A DNA stretch of 64,000 nt from Roseimicrobium sp. ORNL1 (GTDB lineage Bacteria > Verrucomicrobiota > Verrucomicrobiia > Verrucomicrobiales > Verrucomicrobiaceae): the NCBI RefSeq assembly GCF_011044495.1, contig NZ_CP049143.1:4588001-4652000 (forward strand), in the 5' to 3' direction. This document shows, piece after piece, positions 9,313 to 18,875 of this stretch (its first letter is position 1; each line of letters begins with the position of its first letter). A program made the position numbers and the translations under genes. A model generated the notes under the pieces. It was not told the DNA's origin, made no database searches, and saw nothing but the letters and a program-made list of their open reading frames with translations.

Positions 9313-10479
9313 TCACTGACCCTCCGTTGCTGGAGCAGGCGCTTTTGTCTGAGCCTGTGCCTGTTCCGCTACCTGAGCTGGCTGCTGGGGCGCGGCTCCG
9401 GGCAGCATGGTCAGGCGCCAGGCCGGCTTGTCGTAATCCCGGAGTTGGTCCATCTCGCAGGCGCGCAGCTTTGCCTCCATTTCCTCGCGATTGCTTCCCT
9501 CATAAAGGGCGTGGATGATGGCCAGGGCCACCATGTTGCCTTCGTCAAACCCTTGCACGGCATTCTCCCAAGGCGTGTAGCTGGTCAGGCGGGTGGAAAG
9601 AATCACGGCGGTGTGATGGCTCTTCTTGGCAAAGCACTCGGCAAACCACGAACGGAAGTGCTCATCCGAGAGGCAGCCGGTCCAGGAGAGCAGCTTGGGC
9701 GTGGCTTCCCGCTTTCTCAGGTAGGGACCCAATGCCTGCATGCCGGGACGATTTTTCTTATAGTAGGAGAAGTCCGTGGAGGATACACCGCCCGCGGCGG
9801 GCCGAGTTTCAGGTGGGTAGGTATCCGGGCCGCCACCGCTGCGGGAGTGGCCCACATAGATCATCACCTCCGCCTCGGCGCAGGCTTTCTTGGTGAAGTC
9901 CATGGCCTCATCACTGCGAAGGAGCTGGTCTTTGTAGCCCACGCCGATGTTCTTCGTACCGCTTCTGGAAAGCGCGCTCCACATGAGTGCCACGCGTAGC
10001 ATCTGGCCCTTCTTGGTCTGGCCGGTGAGGATGCGGAGGTTGGGCGCTTCCACCGGAACACCGAGCGTCTTCGCCGCGGCTTCACTGGCAGGATGTTCCT
10101 GAAATCCGAGCTCCTTCAGCGAATTCATGAACCGCTCCGCGCGGATGGGATCATTCGCCTCCCGGGCGTCCTTCGTGTCGTCATACCCAAAGGTCACCCG
10201 GATGTCAGCGATGCCGTCATCCGTGAAGATGGACTTGACGGTCTTTTCGAAGGCGGCGTCCTTCTCGCGCTGCGCAAGTAACTTTGCCTCTTCCGCAGAG
10301 GGGCCAGGCGGCTGCTTGTCCGGCGCGGGCGCGACTTTCTCCTCCCCCATCACTGGCCCCAGTCCAAAGCCAACGCCAAGTGCCAGCAGCAGAAAACCAC
10401 GAACAGCGGTCCGGAAAGACCGGTGAGCAGATGGGATGCTGAGCGTGGACAACAGCATGGGAGGTTTGGCTGCCCTCAT
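9313..10479 (-). CDS. Secreted protein of unknown function, possible clan CD (caspase-like) fold
   Basis: A 388-residue protein has an N-terminal export signal (RGFLLLALGVGFGLGPVMG, after a basic stretch). The start could be the ATG at 10479 or the one at 10458. I do not recognise a named family. The central region has VMIYVGHSRSGGG with H211, then LLSWTGCLSDEHF with C269. A hydrophobic strand ending in GH and, ~58 residues later, a strand ending in Cys is the order of catalytic His and Cys in clan CD peptidases, although the usual HG is HS here. The last ~30 residues are a Gln/Ala/Pro-rich tail. The caspase-like reading is an inference from two motifs only. Confidence 0.55.
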   Translation of the reverse strand: MRAAKPPMLLSTLSIPSAHRSFRTAVRGFLLLALGVGFGLGPVMGEEKVAPAPDKQPPGPSAEEAKLLAQREKDAAFEKTVKSIFTDDGIADIRVTFGYDDTKDAREANDPIRAERFMNSLKELGFQEHPASEAAAKTLGVPVEAPNLRILTGQTKKGQMLRVALMWSALSRSGTKNIGVGYKDQLLRSDEAMDFTKKACAEAEVMIYVGHSRSGGGPDTYPPETRPAAGGVSSTDFSYYKKNRPGMQALGPYLRKREATPKLLSWTGCLSDEHFRSWFAECFAKKSHHTAVILSTRLTSYTPWENAVQGFDEGNMVALAIIHALYEGSNREEMEAKLRACEMDQLRDYDKPAWRLTMLPGAAPQQPAQVAEQAQAQTKAPAPATEGQ

Positions 10480-10561
10480 TGTACATGATTCGCACGAGCA
10501 TGCCAGCGGGAGCAGAAAATGCCGTCAGAGTCCCGGAACGCGGCGCAGAACTCATCAAGAC

Positions 10562-12100
10562 TCAAACTTTGAAACCACCGACTACTTCCTTCGGAGGGGT
10601 CGTGGCACTGGTGTTTGTGAGCTGCATCTGGGAACGGGTGGAAACCTTTGTCCCGTCCTTTCCCATATCCTGTTGGAGCGAGGTCGAGGTACTGGTGCTG
10701 CTGATGCCCAGATTATCCCTCACGGACTTGCGCACGCCTGTGCCGACTCCACTCAAGTCGTATTGGCCACCACTGCCAGGAGTGAAGGTCTTGTAGATTT
10801 CACCAGGCTTGTTATCCAGCCGCTGCTCCACTTTGTCCGCGAATGGCAGAACCGTTGCGCGATGAGCCAGCACATCCTTCTGTGCAACATCCAGGTCCTC
10901 CCGGCTTACCTCCAGGCCTTCTTCAAGTTTCCGGACATGGTTCTGCACTTCCGTGGTCAGCGCCGCGCGCACGTCCGGCGCCTGACCGCTTTCAAACCGG
11001 GTTACTGCCTTCTGGATGACTTTTTCAGTCAGGCCAAGACTCTTGTCTGAGACGTCGTAGTTCAGCATCTTCGTCACCTTCCCAGGGTTGTCCTTCATCA
11101 TCTTGAGCAGATCCGTATCAGTGCCCACGAGGCCTGTGACTCGAGAAGCGATCCCCTGCACCTGGGACACGCTCTTCTCGCGCGTCTGCACATCCAGCTG
11201 GCACTCCTTTACCCTGTCCTCCAGCTGTGCGTGGGCACCCCGCATGTCCTTCATGGTATGACGCATGAACTCGTCTGAAACCTTTTCGGGTGTTTGTCCG
11301 GTCCCAATCGCACTGGGGGGCACCATGACGCACATCTTCACCTGGGCTTTATCCAGTGATTGCCGTGCCAGCTCCTCGCCCAGCACCACCTCCATGGACC
11401 CCAAATGCGCCGGCCCCATGTTGATGGCGACCAGACAACCTCCGTTTTTGTCCGCGAGGCCCTTCATGATCTCTGCGCCCTTCTTGCCCATGCCCTGGAC
11501 ACGCTCGTATTCGACCTCCTCAAGGGCACTACCATTGATCCTGCTTCCACCACCGGTAAGACGCGAAGACTTGTCCTTGTCAGAGATGGGGTCGAGCCCA
11601 CGAATCGGCACGTTGTTGTCAGACGCCCAGCGGAGAAGGGCAGCCTCCTCCATGCGGGCAGCTCCCCGGCCCACATTCACATCCTTGACGGTCTCTTTTA
11701 TATGAGCCGTAAAATGCCCTTCCATGACGTTCGCCTTCTGCCTTTCGAGAAAGCGCAAATCCGAGGCAGAAGTGGTGCTATCCACCTTCAGAAAGTGTGT
11801 CTGGCCGCTCCAGTCCATGTCATTGATGTGCTTCACCTTGAAATCGGCCACGTTGGGCACCCCACCTCGGGCGCGAGTTTCGTCACAGTACTTCTGCAGC
11901 AGGCTCTCGTTGTGAAACTGCGCCAGCGTTTCCGGCTTGCGCACGTCTTGATCCGAATGCTCGATGCCCAGCACCAGTTCCCTGCCTTCTGCCTTCAGGG
12001 CGGTGTGCATCTTTTTTAGCTGTTCGTGCACTGCCTGAAACGCCGTTTGATCCGAGTGGAATTGGCCAAAGGCCACAAAGCTGACATTCTCTCCAGGCAT
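10562..12100 (-). CDS. TIKI/ChaN/EreA-like superfamily candidate, 512 residues
   Basis: This protein has no signal peptide or membrane helix. Residues 6-17 (VSFVAFGQFHSD, H15), 41-49 (ELVLGIEHS, E47) and ~225-240 (LVAINMGPAHLGSME, H232) reproduce the order of motifs in the TIKI/TraB, ChaN and erythromycin-esterase-like folds: a G-x-x-H strand, an acidic strand and a late G-x-x-H-L. Residues ~270-400 are helical and Lys/Glu-rich, and the last ~90 are Ser/Thr/Gly-rich and probably disordered. The 180-bp region upstream is AT-rich compared with the neighbourhood and includes an 8-bp inverted repeat (12113-12120 and 12154-12161). Enzymatic role and substrate are unknown. Confidence 0.5.
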   Translation of the reverse strand: MPGENVSFVAFGQFHSDQTAFQAVHEQLKKMHTALKAEGRELVLGIEHSDQDVRKPETLAQFHNESLLQKYCDETRARGGVPNVADFKVKHINDMDWSGQTHFLKVDSTTSASDLRFLERQKANVMEGHFTAHIKETVKDVNVGRGAARMEEAALLRWASDNNVPIRGLDPISDKDKSSRLTGGGSRINGSALEEVEYERVQGMGKKGAEIMKGLADKNGGCLVAINMGPAHLGSMEVVLGEELARQSLDKAQVKMCVMVPPSAIGTGQTPEKVSDEFMRHTMKDMRGAHAQLEDRVKECQLDVQTREKSVSQVQGIASRVTGLVGTDTDLLKMMKDNPGKVTKMLNYDVSDKSLGLTEKVIQKAVTRFESGQAPDVRAALTTEVQNHVRKLEEGLEVSREDLDVAQKDVLAHRATVLPFADKVEQRLDNKPGEIYKTFTPGSGGQYDLSGVGTGVRKSVRDNLGISSTSTSTSLQQDMGKDGTKVSTRSQMQLTNTSATTPPKEVVGGFKV

Positions 12101-12281
12101 GGTTATAGCAAGGGTTTACAGTTATTTTTTCAATAAATTATTCGACACCACCGTGTAAACCACCTCTCCAGATGTGGCAAGCGCAGCATCCTGCACCGAT
12201 ATTCATATTAGGACATGCAACATCAGAGCATGAAAAAACATGCCCCAACGCTTCCGTGGGAAGTCGCTCGCGCGCCGTCAC

Positions 12282-12710
12282 TCAACCGTTCCGGTTCGGC
12301 GTACCCAACACATGGGTCTTCGGCGGCAGCATCACATTGTCGAACGTCTGGGTGAACATGGCAGCAGCGAAGAAAGCCACGGCCCGCAGTGTCTCGGATC
12401 CGGTGTTTACCAGATCGTGGCGCATCGGCGTGGGAAGCACAAAGACGCTCCCCGGGCCCACTTGATTTTTGCTGCCATCCTCCAGTTGAAGTTCACCGGT
12501 TCCAGCAAAGATGTACTGCGTCTCCTCCGTGGCATCCGTATGCCAGCCCAGCCGCCCACCCGGCTCGATTTCATAAACGATGGTGGAGGATTCCGTTGTT
12601 CCGTGTCCGCCGTAAAGAACGAATGCGCCATTCCAGCGCACACCAGGATCACCTTCGCCCCGGATGTTTACTCTCTCGAGTTTCCGGGTATCGACGATAG
12701 TCGCCTTCAT
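12282..12710 (-). CDS. Cupin-domain protein
   Basis: The product has 142 residues from the ATG at 12710; a GTG at 12737 could add nine residues, but neither has a convincing Shine-Dalgarno sequence. It is a single cupin barrel: motif 1 GGRLGWHTDATEETQYIFAGTGE supplies a His, a Glu and part of the metal site, and motif 2 PGSVFVLPTPMRHDLVNTG supplies the last His. It is probably a metal-binding cytosolic protein. Nothing in the sequence sets its reaction. It stands alone between the TIKI-like gene and the SGNH esterase gene, both on the same strand. Confidence 0.8.
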   Translation of the reverse strand: MKATIVDTRKLERVNIRGEGDPGVRWNGAFVLYGGHGTTESSTIVYEIEPGGRLGWHTDATEETQYIFAGTGELQLEDGSKNQVGPGSVFVLPTPMRHDLVNTGSETLRAVAFFAAAMFTQTFDNVMLPPKTHVLGTPNRNG

Positions 12711-12830
12711 GGAGGGACGCCTACTGGTGTTCTCCACGAAGTCAATGAACGCACGGGACCCCTCTGATAAAAACGAGTCCTAAATATTGATATACTACGA
12801 CCGGGGATCGAACGCTCAAACGACAGCGAG

Positions 12831-14600
12831 CTACTCCTCCACGGGGAAGCCGGAAAAGAGCACACACCAGTTCCACAACGGATAAGGTTGACCCGCACGA
12901 GTGCCGTAGCCTTCATCGCCAAAGACTTGCGCAGTCATGGCGCTGGAGTCATCGGAATCGCGCAGGTTTCCGTAGGTGAAGGGACGCTGGGCCACGACGG
13001 TCTGGCCTGCGTTGAAGGCGACACCATTGCGCAGTTCACGGGTCTCGAATTGCAGAAACGTATCGCCACTTTCATACCTCACCTTACGGATGGGCACACG
13101 CGTGACTGCGCGGCCTGTGAGGGTGTTCGTCACAAAGAACACGCCTTCGTCTGTGAGCGACTTCAACCTCTTGGAAAGGTCGCCTTCGAGAATCATCTCC
13201 ATGGTCGGCTGACCTTCCACACTGGGCCCCTGGCGAAAGGCGGCGATGGCACCGAGTTCTCCCGCATTGGGATGGCCGTAATTGATGGCATACTTGCCAC
13301 CGGCGGGCAGTGGATTGGCGAAATGCATACGCACGCGGGTTGCGCCCTCGACCTCCAGCTTGGTGATGGGATAGGCCACTCCCTTGTCATCGCGAAGTTG
13401 AAAGCCATGCAGCGATGCATAGCCACCATTCATCACGTTCTCCTGTCGCGGCAGGAAGGTTTCATCCAGCACCAATGGCGGATGTGGCACGTGAAACTCC
13501 ACGAGCACGCTGGCGCGTGACGGCTCCACGGTGGCTTTTGTGGGGCGCAGCGGAGTCCACTCAGCATTCCGGTGGGTGACTTCAAAGATCACCTTCCCAA
13601 ATTGTTGTCCAAGCCACCGCTCTGCATCCGCAGAGAGGTGAATGGGATCCCCGTAGATGCCACCGGGACGACGACTGTTGATGGCGCTGGCCATCGCATA
13701 ATGTGTCCCCACCATGTGAATGTGCGGGTCCTTATCTGTGGCCATGAGTTGCGCCTCCCCGGCAGGCCCCAGCGTCTGATAGGTGAACATGGGAATCTCA
13801 TTCTTCTGCCCTGTGATGCCGCGCAGATCGTCAGACCACTGCTTGCGATAGGCGATGAGTTGGTCGCGATACCACTCGAGTCCCTGGACACGCGGGATTT
13901 CATCGTCCCAACGCGTAGGCTTGATGCCGCCGGTGGGTCCGCCATTCGCCTCTCCCTGCATCCAGCAGAGCGCCAGGATATCGAACTTCTTTCCGAGGGC
14001 CGCAGCTTGCGCCATGGCTCGACGCGCATCATCCAGACTCGTCCTGTAGTAGCCGCCACCATGCCGCCGATTCTCCGGCGTGCGCAGATCCGTGGAGAGA
14101 TCCGCCTTGGAGAGTTCCTGAATCTGCCGACCTCCCTGTCCTGCGTAGGCGACCAGGAAATGCGGCGGTCCATCCTTGGGTCTTGGAGGCGTAGCTGGCT
14201 GGCCGCTTCCGCTTCCGGCCATCAGGCGCGCCTTCAAGCTGTCCGCCATGCCATTGGCTATCGTCTCGCCCAGGCCTCCATTCACCTGGGCTTTCAGGGG
14301 CACGAAATTGAACTGCTCTTTCGGCCGCTTCTCCGGCGTGGCCGCATTGTCACCGGCGATCCAGGTGCGCACGCCGCGCGCGAAGCTGTAGTTCCCCCAC
14401 CCCGTGTCCTCCTTGGTCACAATCGGCAGCGACTCCGAGCCGTCGCAGAGAGATTGACCCATCATCCAGAGACCGTGGATGGAGGAAAGATTCTGCTCCT
14501 TTCCAGCTGGCGGCTGCGTGGATGTCTGGGCATGCACGGAAGCACACGTGACCATCACAAAGATGACTCGAATAAGAAAACGACGCAGAAAATGGCGCAT
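12831..14600 (-). CDS. Exported sialate O-acetylesterase-like SGNH hydrolase (DUF303)
   Basis: The start at 14600 gives MRHFLRRFLIRVIFVMVTCASVHAQ, a good signal peptide; an upstream start would add 31 unlike residues. The 589-residue product matches the sialate O-acetylesterase / carbohydrate esterase group (PF03629). The nucleophile block is WMMGQSLCDG with S50, the middle contains LALCWMQGEANGG, and the Asp/His block is YGDPIHLSADAERWLG. The C-terminal ~200 residues form a beta-rich accessory region. The family removes acetyl groups from sugars, here probably of polysaccharides in the periplasm or outside. Exact substrate is unknown. Confidence 0.8.
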   Translation of the reverse strand: MRHFLRRFLIRVIFVMVTCASVHAQTSTQPPAGKEQNLSSIHGLWMMGQSLCDGSESLPIVTKEDTGWGNYSFARGVRTWIAGDNAATPEKRPKEQFNFVPLKAQVNGGLGETIANGMADSLKARLMAGSGSGQPATPPRPKDGPPHFLVAYAGQGGRQIQELSKADLSTDLRTPENRRHGGGYYRTSLDDARRAMAQAAALGKKFDILALCWMQGEANGGPTGGIKPTRWDDEIPRVQGLEWYRDQLIAYRKQWSDDLRGITGQKNEIPMFTYQTLGPAGEAQLMATDKDPHIHMVGTHYAMASAINSRRPGGIYGDPIHLSADAERWLGQQFGKVIFEVTHRNAEWTPLRPTKATVEPSRASVLVEFHVPHPPLVLDETFLPRQENVMNGGYASLHGFQLRDDKGVAYPITKLEVEGATRVRMHFANPLPAGGKYAINYGHPNAGELGAIAAFRQGPSVEGQPTMEMILEGDLSKRLKSLTDEGVFFVTNTLTGRAVTRVPIRKVRYESGDTFLQFETRELRNGVAFNAGQTVVAQRPFTYGNLRDSDDSSAMTAQVFGDEGYGTRAGQPYPLWNWCVLFSGFPVEE

Positions 14601-14726
14601 GGTGGAGAAGCGGCCTTCCTGATACGCACTCGAAGGCACCCGTCTTCCTGAGCCCCACACATCATCACATTCCGGGATTGAGATTTCCCGCATCGTCGTC
14701 TAGGCAAGCCTGAAGGAGTATCGAGT

Positions 14727-15251
14727 ATGCCCGACCGCGTCGTAGAATTTAAATCCGCCGCATTCCCCAAGTATCCCAACGAGAATGAGGAACTGGTGAA
14801 TGACAACTGCTGGGGCAAGCGCCTCGCGGAGTATTTGCGCGATCACCTGCCCAAGCACGGTGTCGCTACGGGAGATATTCTCTGTGAGGACTGGGGATGG
14901 CTGGTCTACGTGGAGAATGCTGACTTTCCGCTGTGGATTGGCTGCGGAGTCATGGATGAAGGTGACGATGACGAGAACGCCGGTGATGGCGACGAAGAGG
15001 ACGACCACTCATCCCACGACGATCCCGGCAAGTATGCCATGCCTCCTTCCACGCAACCCAAGCTGCCGAAGGGTGTGAACGAGTTCATCATGCATGTCAA
15101 TGCAGAGCCCGGCTTTCTGAAAAGGCTGTTCCGGAAGGTGGACACGGCACCGGCCGTGGAACGCGCCGAGCGCGCCATCCAAGACATGATGGCCGCAGCA
15201 CCCGATGCATTTCAAGACGTAAAGTGGATGGATACTTCACCGAAGAGGTGA
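14727..15251 (+). CDS. Hypothetical acidic protein
   Basis: A 174-residue soluble protein whose family I do not recognise. Residues ~1-70 look folded (WGKRLAEYLRDHLPKHGV, then EDWGWLVYVENADFPLWIGCGV). Residues ~72-92 are almost only Asp, Glu, Gly and His. A second folded part (INEF-like VNEFIMHVNAEPGFLKRLFRKV) follows. There is no signal peptide. It sits between the SGNH gene (divergent) and a membrane protein gene (convergent, 28 bp away). Confidence 0.65.
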   Translation: MPDRVVEFKSAAFPKYPNENEELVNDNCWGKRLAEYLRDHLPKHGVATGDILCEDWGWLVYVENADFPLWIGCGVMDEGDDDENAGDGDEEDDHSSHDDPGKYAMPPSTQPKLPKGVNEFIMHVNAEPGFLKRLFRKVDTAPAVERAERAIQDMMAAAPDAFQDVKWMDTSPKR

Positions 15252-15279
15252 TGCTGGCCCTGGACCATGTCCGGCAGAA

Positions 15280-15906
15280 TCACCTGCTCTCATCTGAATC
15301 TCGCACTGGCAGCTCCTGCCCAACTGCAAACGTTTCATCTTCTGGTGGGATGGGATTCCCCCCACGATCCCCAGTGTCTTCAATCATCCCAAAGTACTTC
15401 CTGCTAGGTTCTCCCAGTACGACGCGCCACCACAAGTACACCATTCCTCCCACCATGAGTTCACCCATGATGAGGGTATCCACACCTACGGACTTAGGAG
15501 CGCCGAACAATCGCACCATGAGCAGGGTCTGCAGGCCACGCAGGGTCAATACAGTGAGACCGGCACTCACGAGGTAATAGGCCCACTTGCGTCTCCCTCC
15601 GACCAGCATGACCAGAAGGATGAAAGGGCTCATGAACATCACAAACAGCGTCGCCGCCTGATTGAGTAAAAAGTGAAGTTTGTCCGGTTGCCCCATCATT
15701 CCACCCAATACCTTGACCAGCGGCAACGTGAACAGGCAACACAGTGCGATGAGCCACTTGTGAGAGGCAGGACGCCTGATCGTTCCAGGCGTGCGGTAGA
15801 AAATCAGCGCCAGCCCGATGCGCAGCGACTGGTACATGCTCAGAGGTCGAGGCGGATCCGCATCCGTGGTGGAGGACGGCTGTTCCTGGGGCTCACTCGA
15901 AGACAT
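15280..15906 (-). CDS. Hypothetical four-helix membrane protein
   Basis: From the ATG at 15906 the product has 208 residues. A Ser/Gln/Pro-rich N-terminus (~1-30) precedes four hydrophobic segments: around WLIALCCLFTLPLVKVLGG, AATLFVMFMSPFILLVML, YYLVSAGLTVLTLRGLQTLL and LIMGELMVGGMVYLWWRVVL. A charged cytosolic tail ends the protein. The pattern resembles YIP1-type membrane proteins only loosely and I do not assign a family. It lies 83 bp downstream of the hybrid histidine kinase on the same strand, so it could be the last gene of that unit. Confidence 0.6.
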   Translation of the reverse strand: MSSSEPQEQPSSTTDADPPRPLSMYQSLRIGLALIFYRTPGTIRRPASHKWLIALCCLFTLPLVKVLGGMMGQPDKLHFLLNQAATLFVMFMSPFILLVMLVGGRRKWAYYLVSAGLTVLTLRGLQTLLMVRLFGAPKSVGVDTLIMGELMVGGMVYLWWRVVLGEPSRKYFGMIEDTGDRGGNPIPPEDETFAVGQELPVRDSDESR

Positions 15907-15989
15907 GCGGCAATGCGTTTGGCATTCCTCGCTTGATGAGAATCGAGCTGAAGTCAACTGGAGAGGGCGGTGATCCGAGCCCCCGCCCC

Positions 15990-18875
15990 TCACTTCCCAT
16001 CCACCAAACTCCGAATCGCCTCTTCCAGCCTCGTGATATTCACAGGCTTCACCAGGTGCTGTGAGAAGCCGGCCTCGCGACTCTTGCGAATGTCCTCCGC
16101 CATGCCGTAGCCGCTCATGGCGATGCCCGGCATGGGATGGATCTCGACGATCTGTCGCATCAACTCGAAGCCGGATTGATCCGGAAGACCGAGGTCGCTG
16201 ACCACGAGATCAAACTCCTCCTCGCGCACCAGCTCCAGTGCAGAGGCCACGGTGTAAGCCACAGTGACAGTGAATCCCATGCGACGCAAATGGGTGCCCA
16301 GCACACGCGCCGTGTCCGCATGGTCCTCCACCAGCAGCAGGTGCTGCCGCGTCGCCTGCGGAGGAGTCCGCGCCCCCGGAGAGTCCGCGGCAGGAAGTTG
16401 TGTGCCTGACTCCAGGGGCAGCGTCACGGTAAAGCGCGCGCCGGAGCCATTGCCATCACTCTCGGCGATGATGGTGCCGTGGTGCATGTCCACCAGCGCC
16501 TTGGTGATGGCGAGTCCCAGCCCCAGTCCACCGAACTGCCGCGTGATGCGGATGTCCCCCTGCTCAAACGCATTAAAAATCTGCGGCAACAGTTCCTCAG
16601 CAATGCCAATGCCCGAGTCCTGCACCTGGATGCGCAGGTGCCCGTCCAGGCGCTCCGTGCGGAAGTCGATCGTACCACCGTCAGGTGTGAATTTCACGGC
16701 ATTGTTGAGCAGGTTCCACAGCACCTGCTGCAGTCGCGCAGAGTCCGCTCGCACCGTGCCTGGATCCTCCGCGAAATCACAACGCAGCTGGATGGCGCGC
16801 TCTGTGATTTGCGCCGCACACATGGCACACACCTGGCGGATGGAGGCATTCACATCCACGGACTCCAGATTGAGATTCAGCTTCCCACTGGTGATGCGGC
16901 TGATGTCCAGAAGGTCATCGATGATCTTCGCCTCCAGCTCCACGTTGCGGCGGATCATGGCAATGTCCGCCTTGTACTCCGCGGGCAACGCGACGTCGTG
17001 CTCCATCGTATCCGCCGCCAGCAACACCGGGGTGAGCGGTGTGCGCAGCTCATGACTCAGCACAGCGAGGAAGAGGTCCTTCGAGCGGTTCGCCGCCTCC
17101 GCCGCCGCTGCCGCCTCGCGCAGGCGGGTCTCCGCTTCCTTGCTCTCGGTGATGTCCTGCGCCACGCCCAGCATACCGGCAAGTCTGCCGTCCAGGTGAA
17201 AGACGCAGCGACCCTTCGCAGTCACCCACCGGTAGCCTCCCTTGGGACGGCGCACGCGATATTCGATATCGTAGTCACATCCCGTCTCCACGGATTTCTG
17301 CGCGGAAACCCGAGCCTGCTCTCGATCGTCCGGATGCAAGAGACGGCGCAACACGGATCGGGAGGGGTAGGTGCCTGCATTGAGACCGTAGATCTCGCCT
17401 GTGCGACCAGAGATGGTCATCGCATCCGTCTCCGCATCCCAGTTCCACGTGCCCAGCTGCGCCGCCCCGAGGGCCACGCCAAGTTGCTGGGCGTTCTTTT
17501 CCATGGCCTCGGTGGTCTTCAGGCGATCCAGCGCGATGGCCGCATACTGGGTGATGAGACGGAGAAACTCAATCTCCTCCTCGTCGAAGGCAGGCCTCGT
17601 ATGACTGGCGAAGGAGAGCGTGCCCAGCAGACGCTCACCGACCATGAGCGGATGGCACGCGTACGCCTGAATGCCGAGCCCGCGCACGAGGTCCGCCTTC
17701 ACATCAGTGGAATGCTGGATGTCCGTAGCGATGATGGGCTGGCGGAGCAGCGCCACGGTGCCGCAGATGGCAGTGCCCAGCGACAGAGTTTTAATGGACT
17801 CCTGCACCTCTGGAGATACACCCCGGCAAGAGTGCAACACGAGGTGATCACCCGACTCCGACAGCATGAAGTTGAAGTAAGTGTCGACGTCGAGGTTCTT
17901 CGCCACCTTGGGGAAAAGATCCCGCACCACCGTCTGCGAATCCGCCGCGCCGATGAGCTGGGCAAGCAACTCTGAAAGCAGTTGCATGCGCTCACTGCGG
18001 CGGCGCAGCAGCTCCGCGGCCTGCTTCCGCTCGGTGACATCGCGCACGTGCACCGCGAGCATCTCATGGGAGGGATAAGCGCGCACCTCCAGCCAGGTGC
18101 GTGCGGCCTCGTAGTGAAACTCCAGCACCCCCGGCTTCTGATCCGTGAAGACCTGGTGGAGGAACTTGCCCAATTCTGTCTCCACCAGCCTCGGGAACTG
18201 CTCCCAGAGCACCTGACCGAGCAGGCCTGGATTGCCACGCCGCGCTCGCGGCACGAGCTCCATGAAGCCGCGGTTCACATAGGTGAAGCGCCACTTCTGA
18301 TCCAGCACCGCGAAGGGTTCGCTGATGCTCTCAAAGATGTTGTGCAGCCTGAGTTCACTCTCCTCCTGCTCGCGAAGGAGGGTGCGCACCTGATACTGGC
18401 GCGACCGGGCGCGCATGGCCACTTCCACCGTGCTGATGAGAGTCTCCGGGTGAAAGGGCCTCTCCAGCAGGGATACATTTCCCCCCAAGCCCAGATTCGC
18501 CATGCGCCGCAACCTCCACTGCACCGCCTCCCCCCGGCCACCCACAATGATCACTGGCAGATCAGACCATGAGGGCTGCTGATGGAGCACCTCGAGAAAG
18601 GCCGGAACAGTCATGGACCCCAAAGCCTCCTCCGCTAGAACGACGGCGGAGCACCCTTGGGAAATCTGCACCCCTACCTCCATCACGGAGTTGCATATCG
18701 TCACGTTGTGTCCCACACCTGAGAGGATCTTCGCCGCAGTGCGACCATCGCTACCCGTGGGGGCGCACAGGAGAATGCGGCGCTCCACTTCAGGATAGTC
18801 ATCCAGCACCGCATCCGCATCCCGGCTTACAGTTGAACTTGGCGCCTGACCATCGTGGCCGGGGAGTGTGATCAT
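15990..18875 (-). CDS. Soluble hybrid histidine kinase (pseudo-REC, PAS, GAF, PAS, HisKA, HATPase, REC)
   Basis: This 961-residue protein has no membrane segment. Domains in order: a receiver-like N-terminus (~30-150) whose phosphoacceptor strand reads AVVLAEEAL, so the usual Asp is absent; PAS (~175-290, EPFAVLDQKWRFTYVNRGF); GAF (~310-455); PAS/PAC (~465-590); HisKA with [10 protein letters not shown] and H608; HATPase_c (~715-830, NNAVKFTP and GLGLGLAITKALV); and a C-terminal receiver (~845-960) with DLVVSDLGLPD. Its ATG overlaps the stop of the KaiC-like gene by 4 bp (ATGA), so the two are translationally coupled and very likely work together. The final receiver probably takes phosphate from H608. 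Confidence 0.9.
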   Translation of the reverse strand: MITLPGHDGQAPSSTVSRDADAVLDDYPEVERRILLCAPTGSDGRTAAKILSGVGHNVTICNSVMEVGVQISQGCSAVVLAEEALGSMTVPAFLEVLHQQPSWSDLPVIIVGGRGEAVQWRLRRMANLGLGGNVSLLERPFHPETLISTVEVAMRARSRQYQVRTLLREQEESELRLHNIFESISEPFAVLDQKWRFTYVNRGFMELVPRARRGNPGLLGQVLWEQFPRLVETELGKFLHQVFTDQKPGVLEFHYEAARTWLEVRAYPSHEMLAVHVRDVTERKQAAELLRRRSERMQLLSELLAQLIGAADSQTVVRDLFPKVAKNLDVDTYFNFMLSESGDHLVLHSCRGVSPEVQESIKTLSLGTAICGTVALLRQPIIATDIQHSTDVKADLVRGLGIQAYACHPLMVGERLLGTLSFASHTRPAFDEEEIEFLRLITQYAAIALDRLKTTEAMEKNAQQLGVALGAAQLGTWNWDAETDAMTISGRTGEIYGLNAGTYPSRSVLRRLLHPDDREQARVSAQKSVETGCDYDIEYRVRRPKGGYRWVTAKGRCVFHLDGRLAGMLGVAQDITESKEAETRLREAAAAAEAANRSKDLFLAVLSHELRTPLTPVLLAADTMEHDVALPAEYKADIAMIRRNVELEAKIIDDLLDISRITSGKLNLNLESVDVNASIRQVCAMCAAQITERAIQLRCDFAEDPGTVRADSARLQQVLWNLLNNAVKFTPDGGTIDFRTERLDGHLRIQVQDSGIGIAEELLPQIFNAFEQGDIRITRQFGGLGLGLAITKALVDMHHGTIIAESDGNGSGARFTVTLPLESGTQLPAADSPGARTPPQATRQHLLLVEDHADTARVLGTHLRRMGFTVTVAYTVASALELVREEEFDLVVSDLGLPDQSGFELMRQIVEIHPMPGIAMSGYGMAEDIRKSREAGFSQHLVKPVNITRLEEAIRSLVDGK

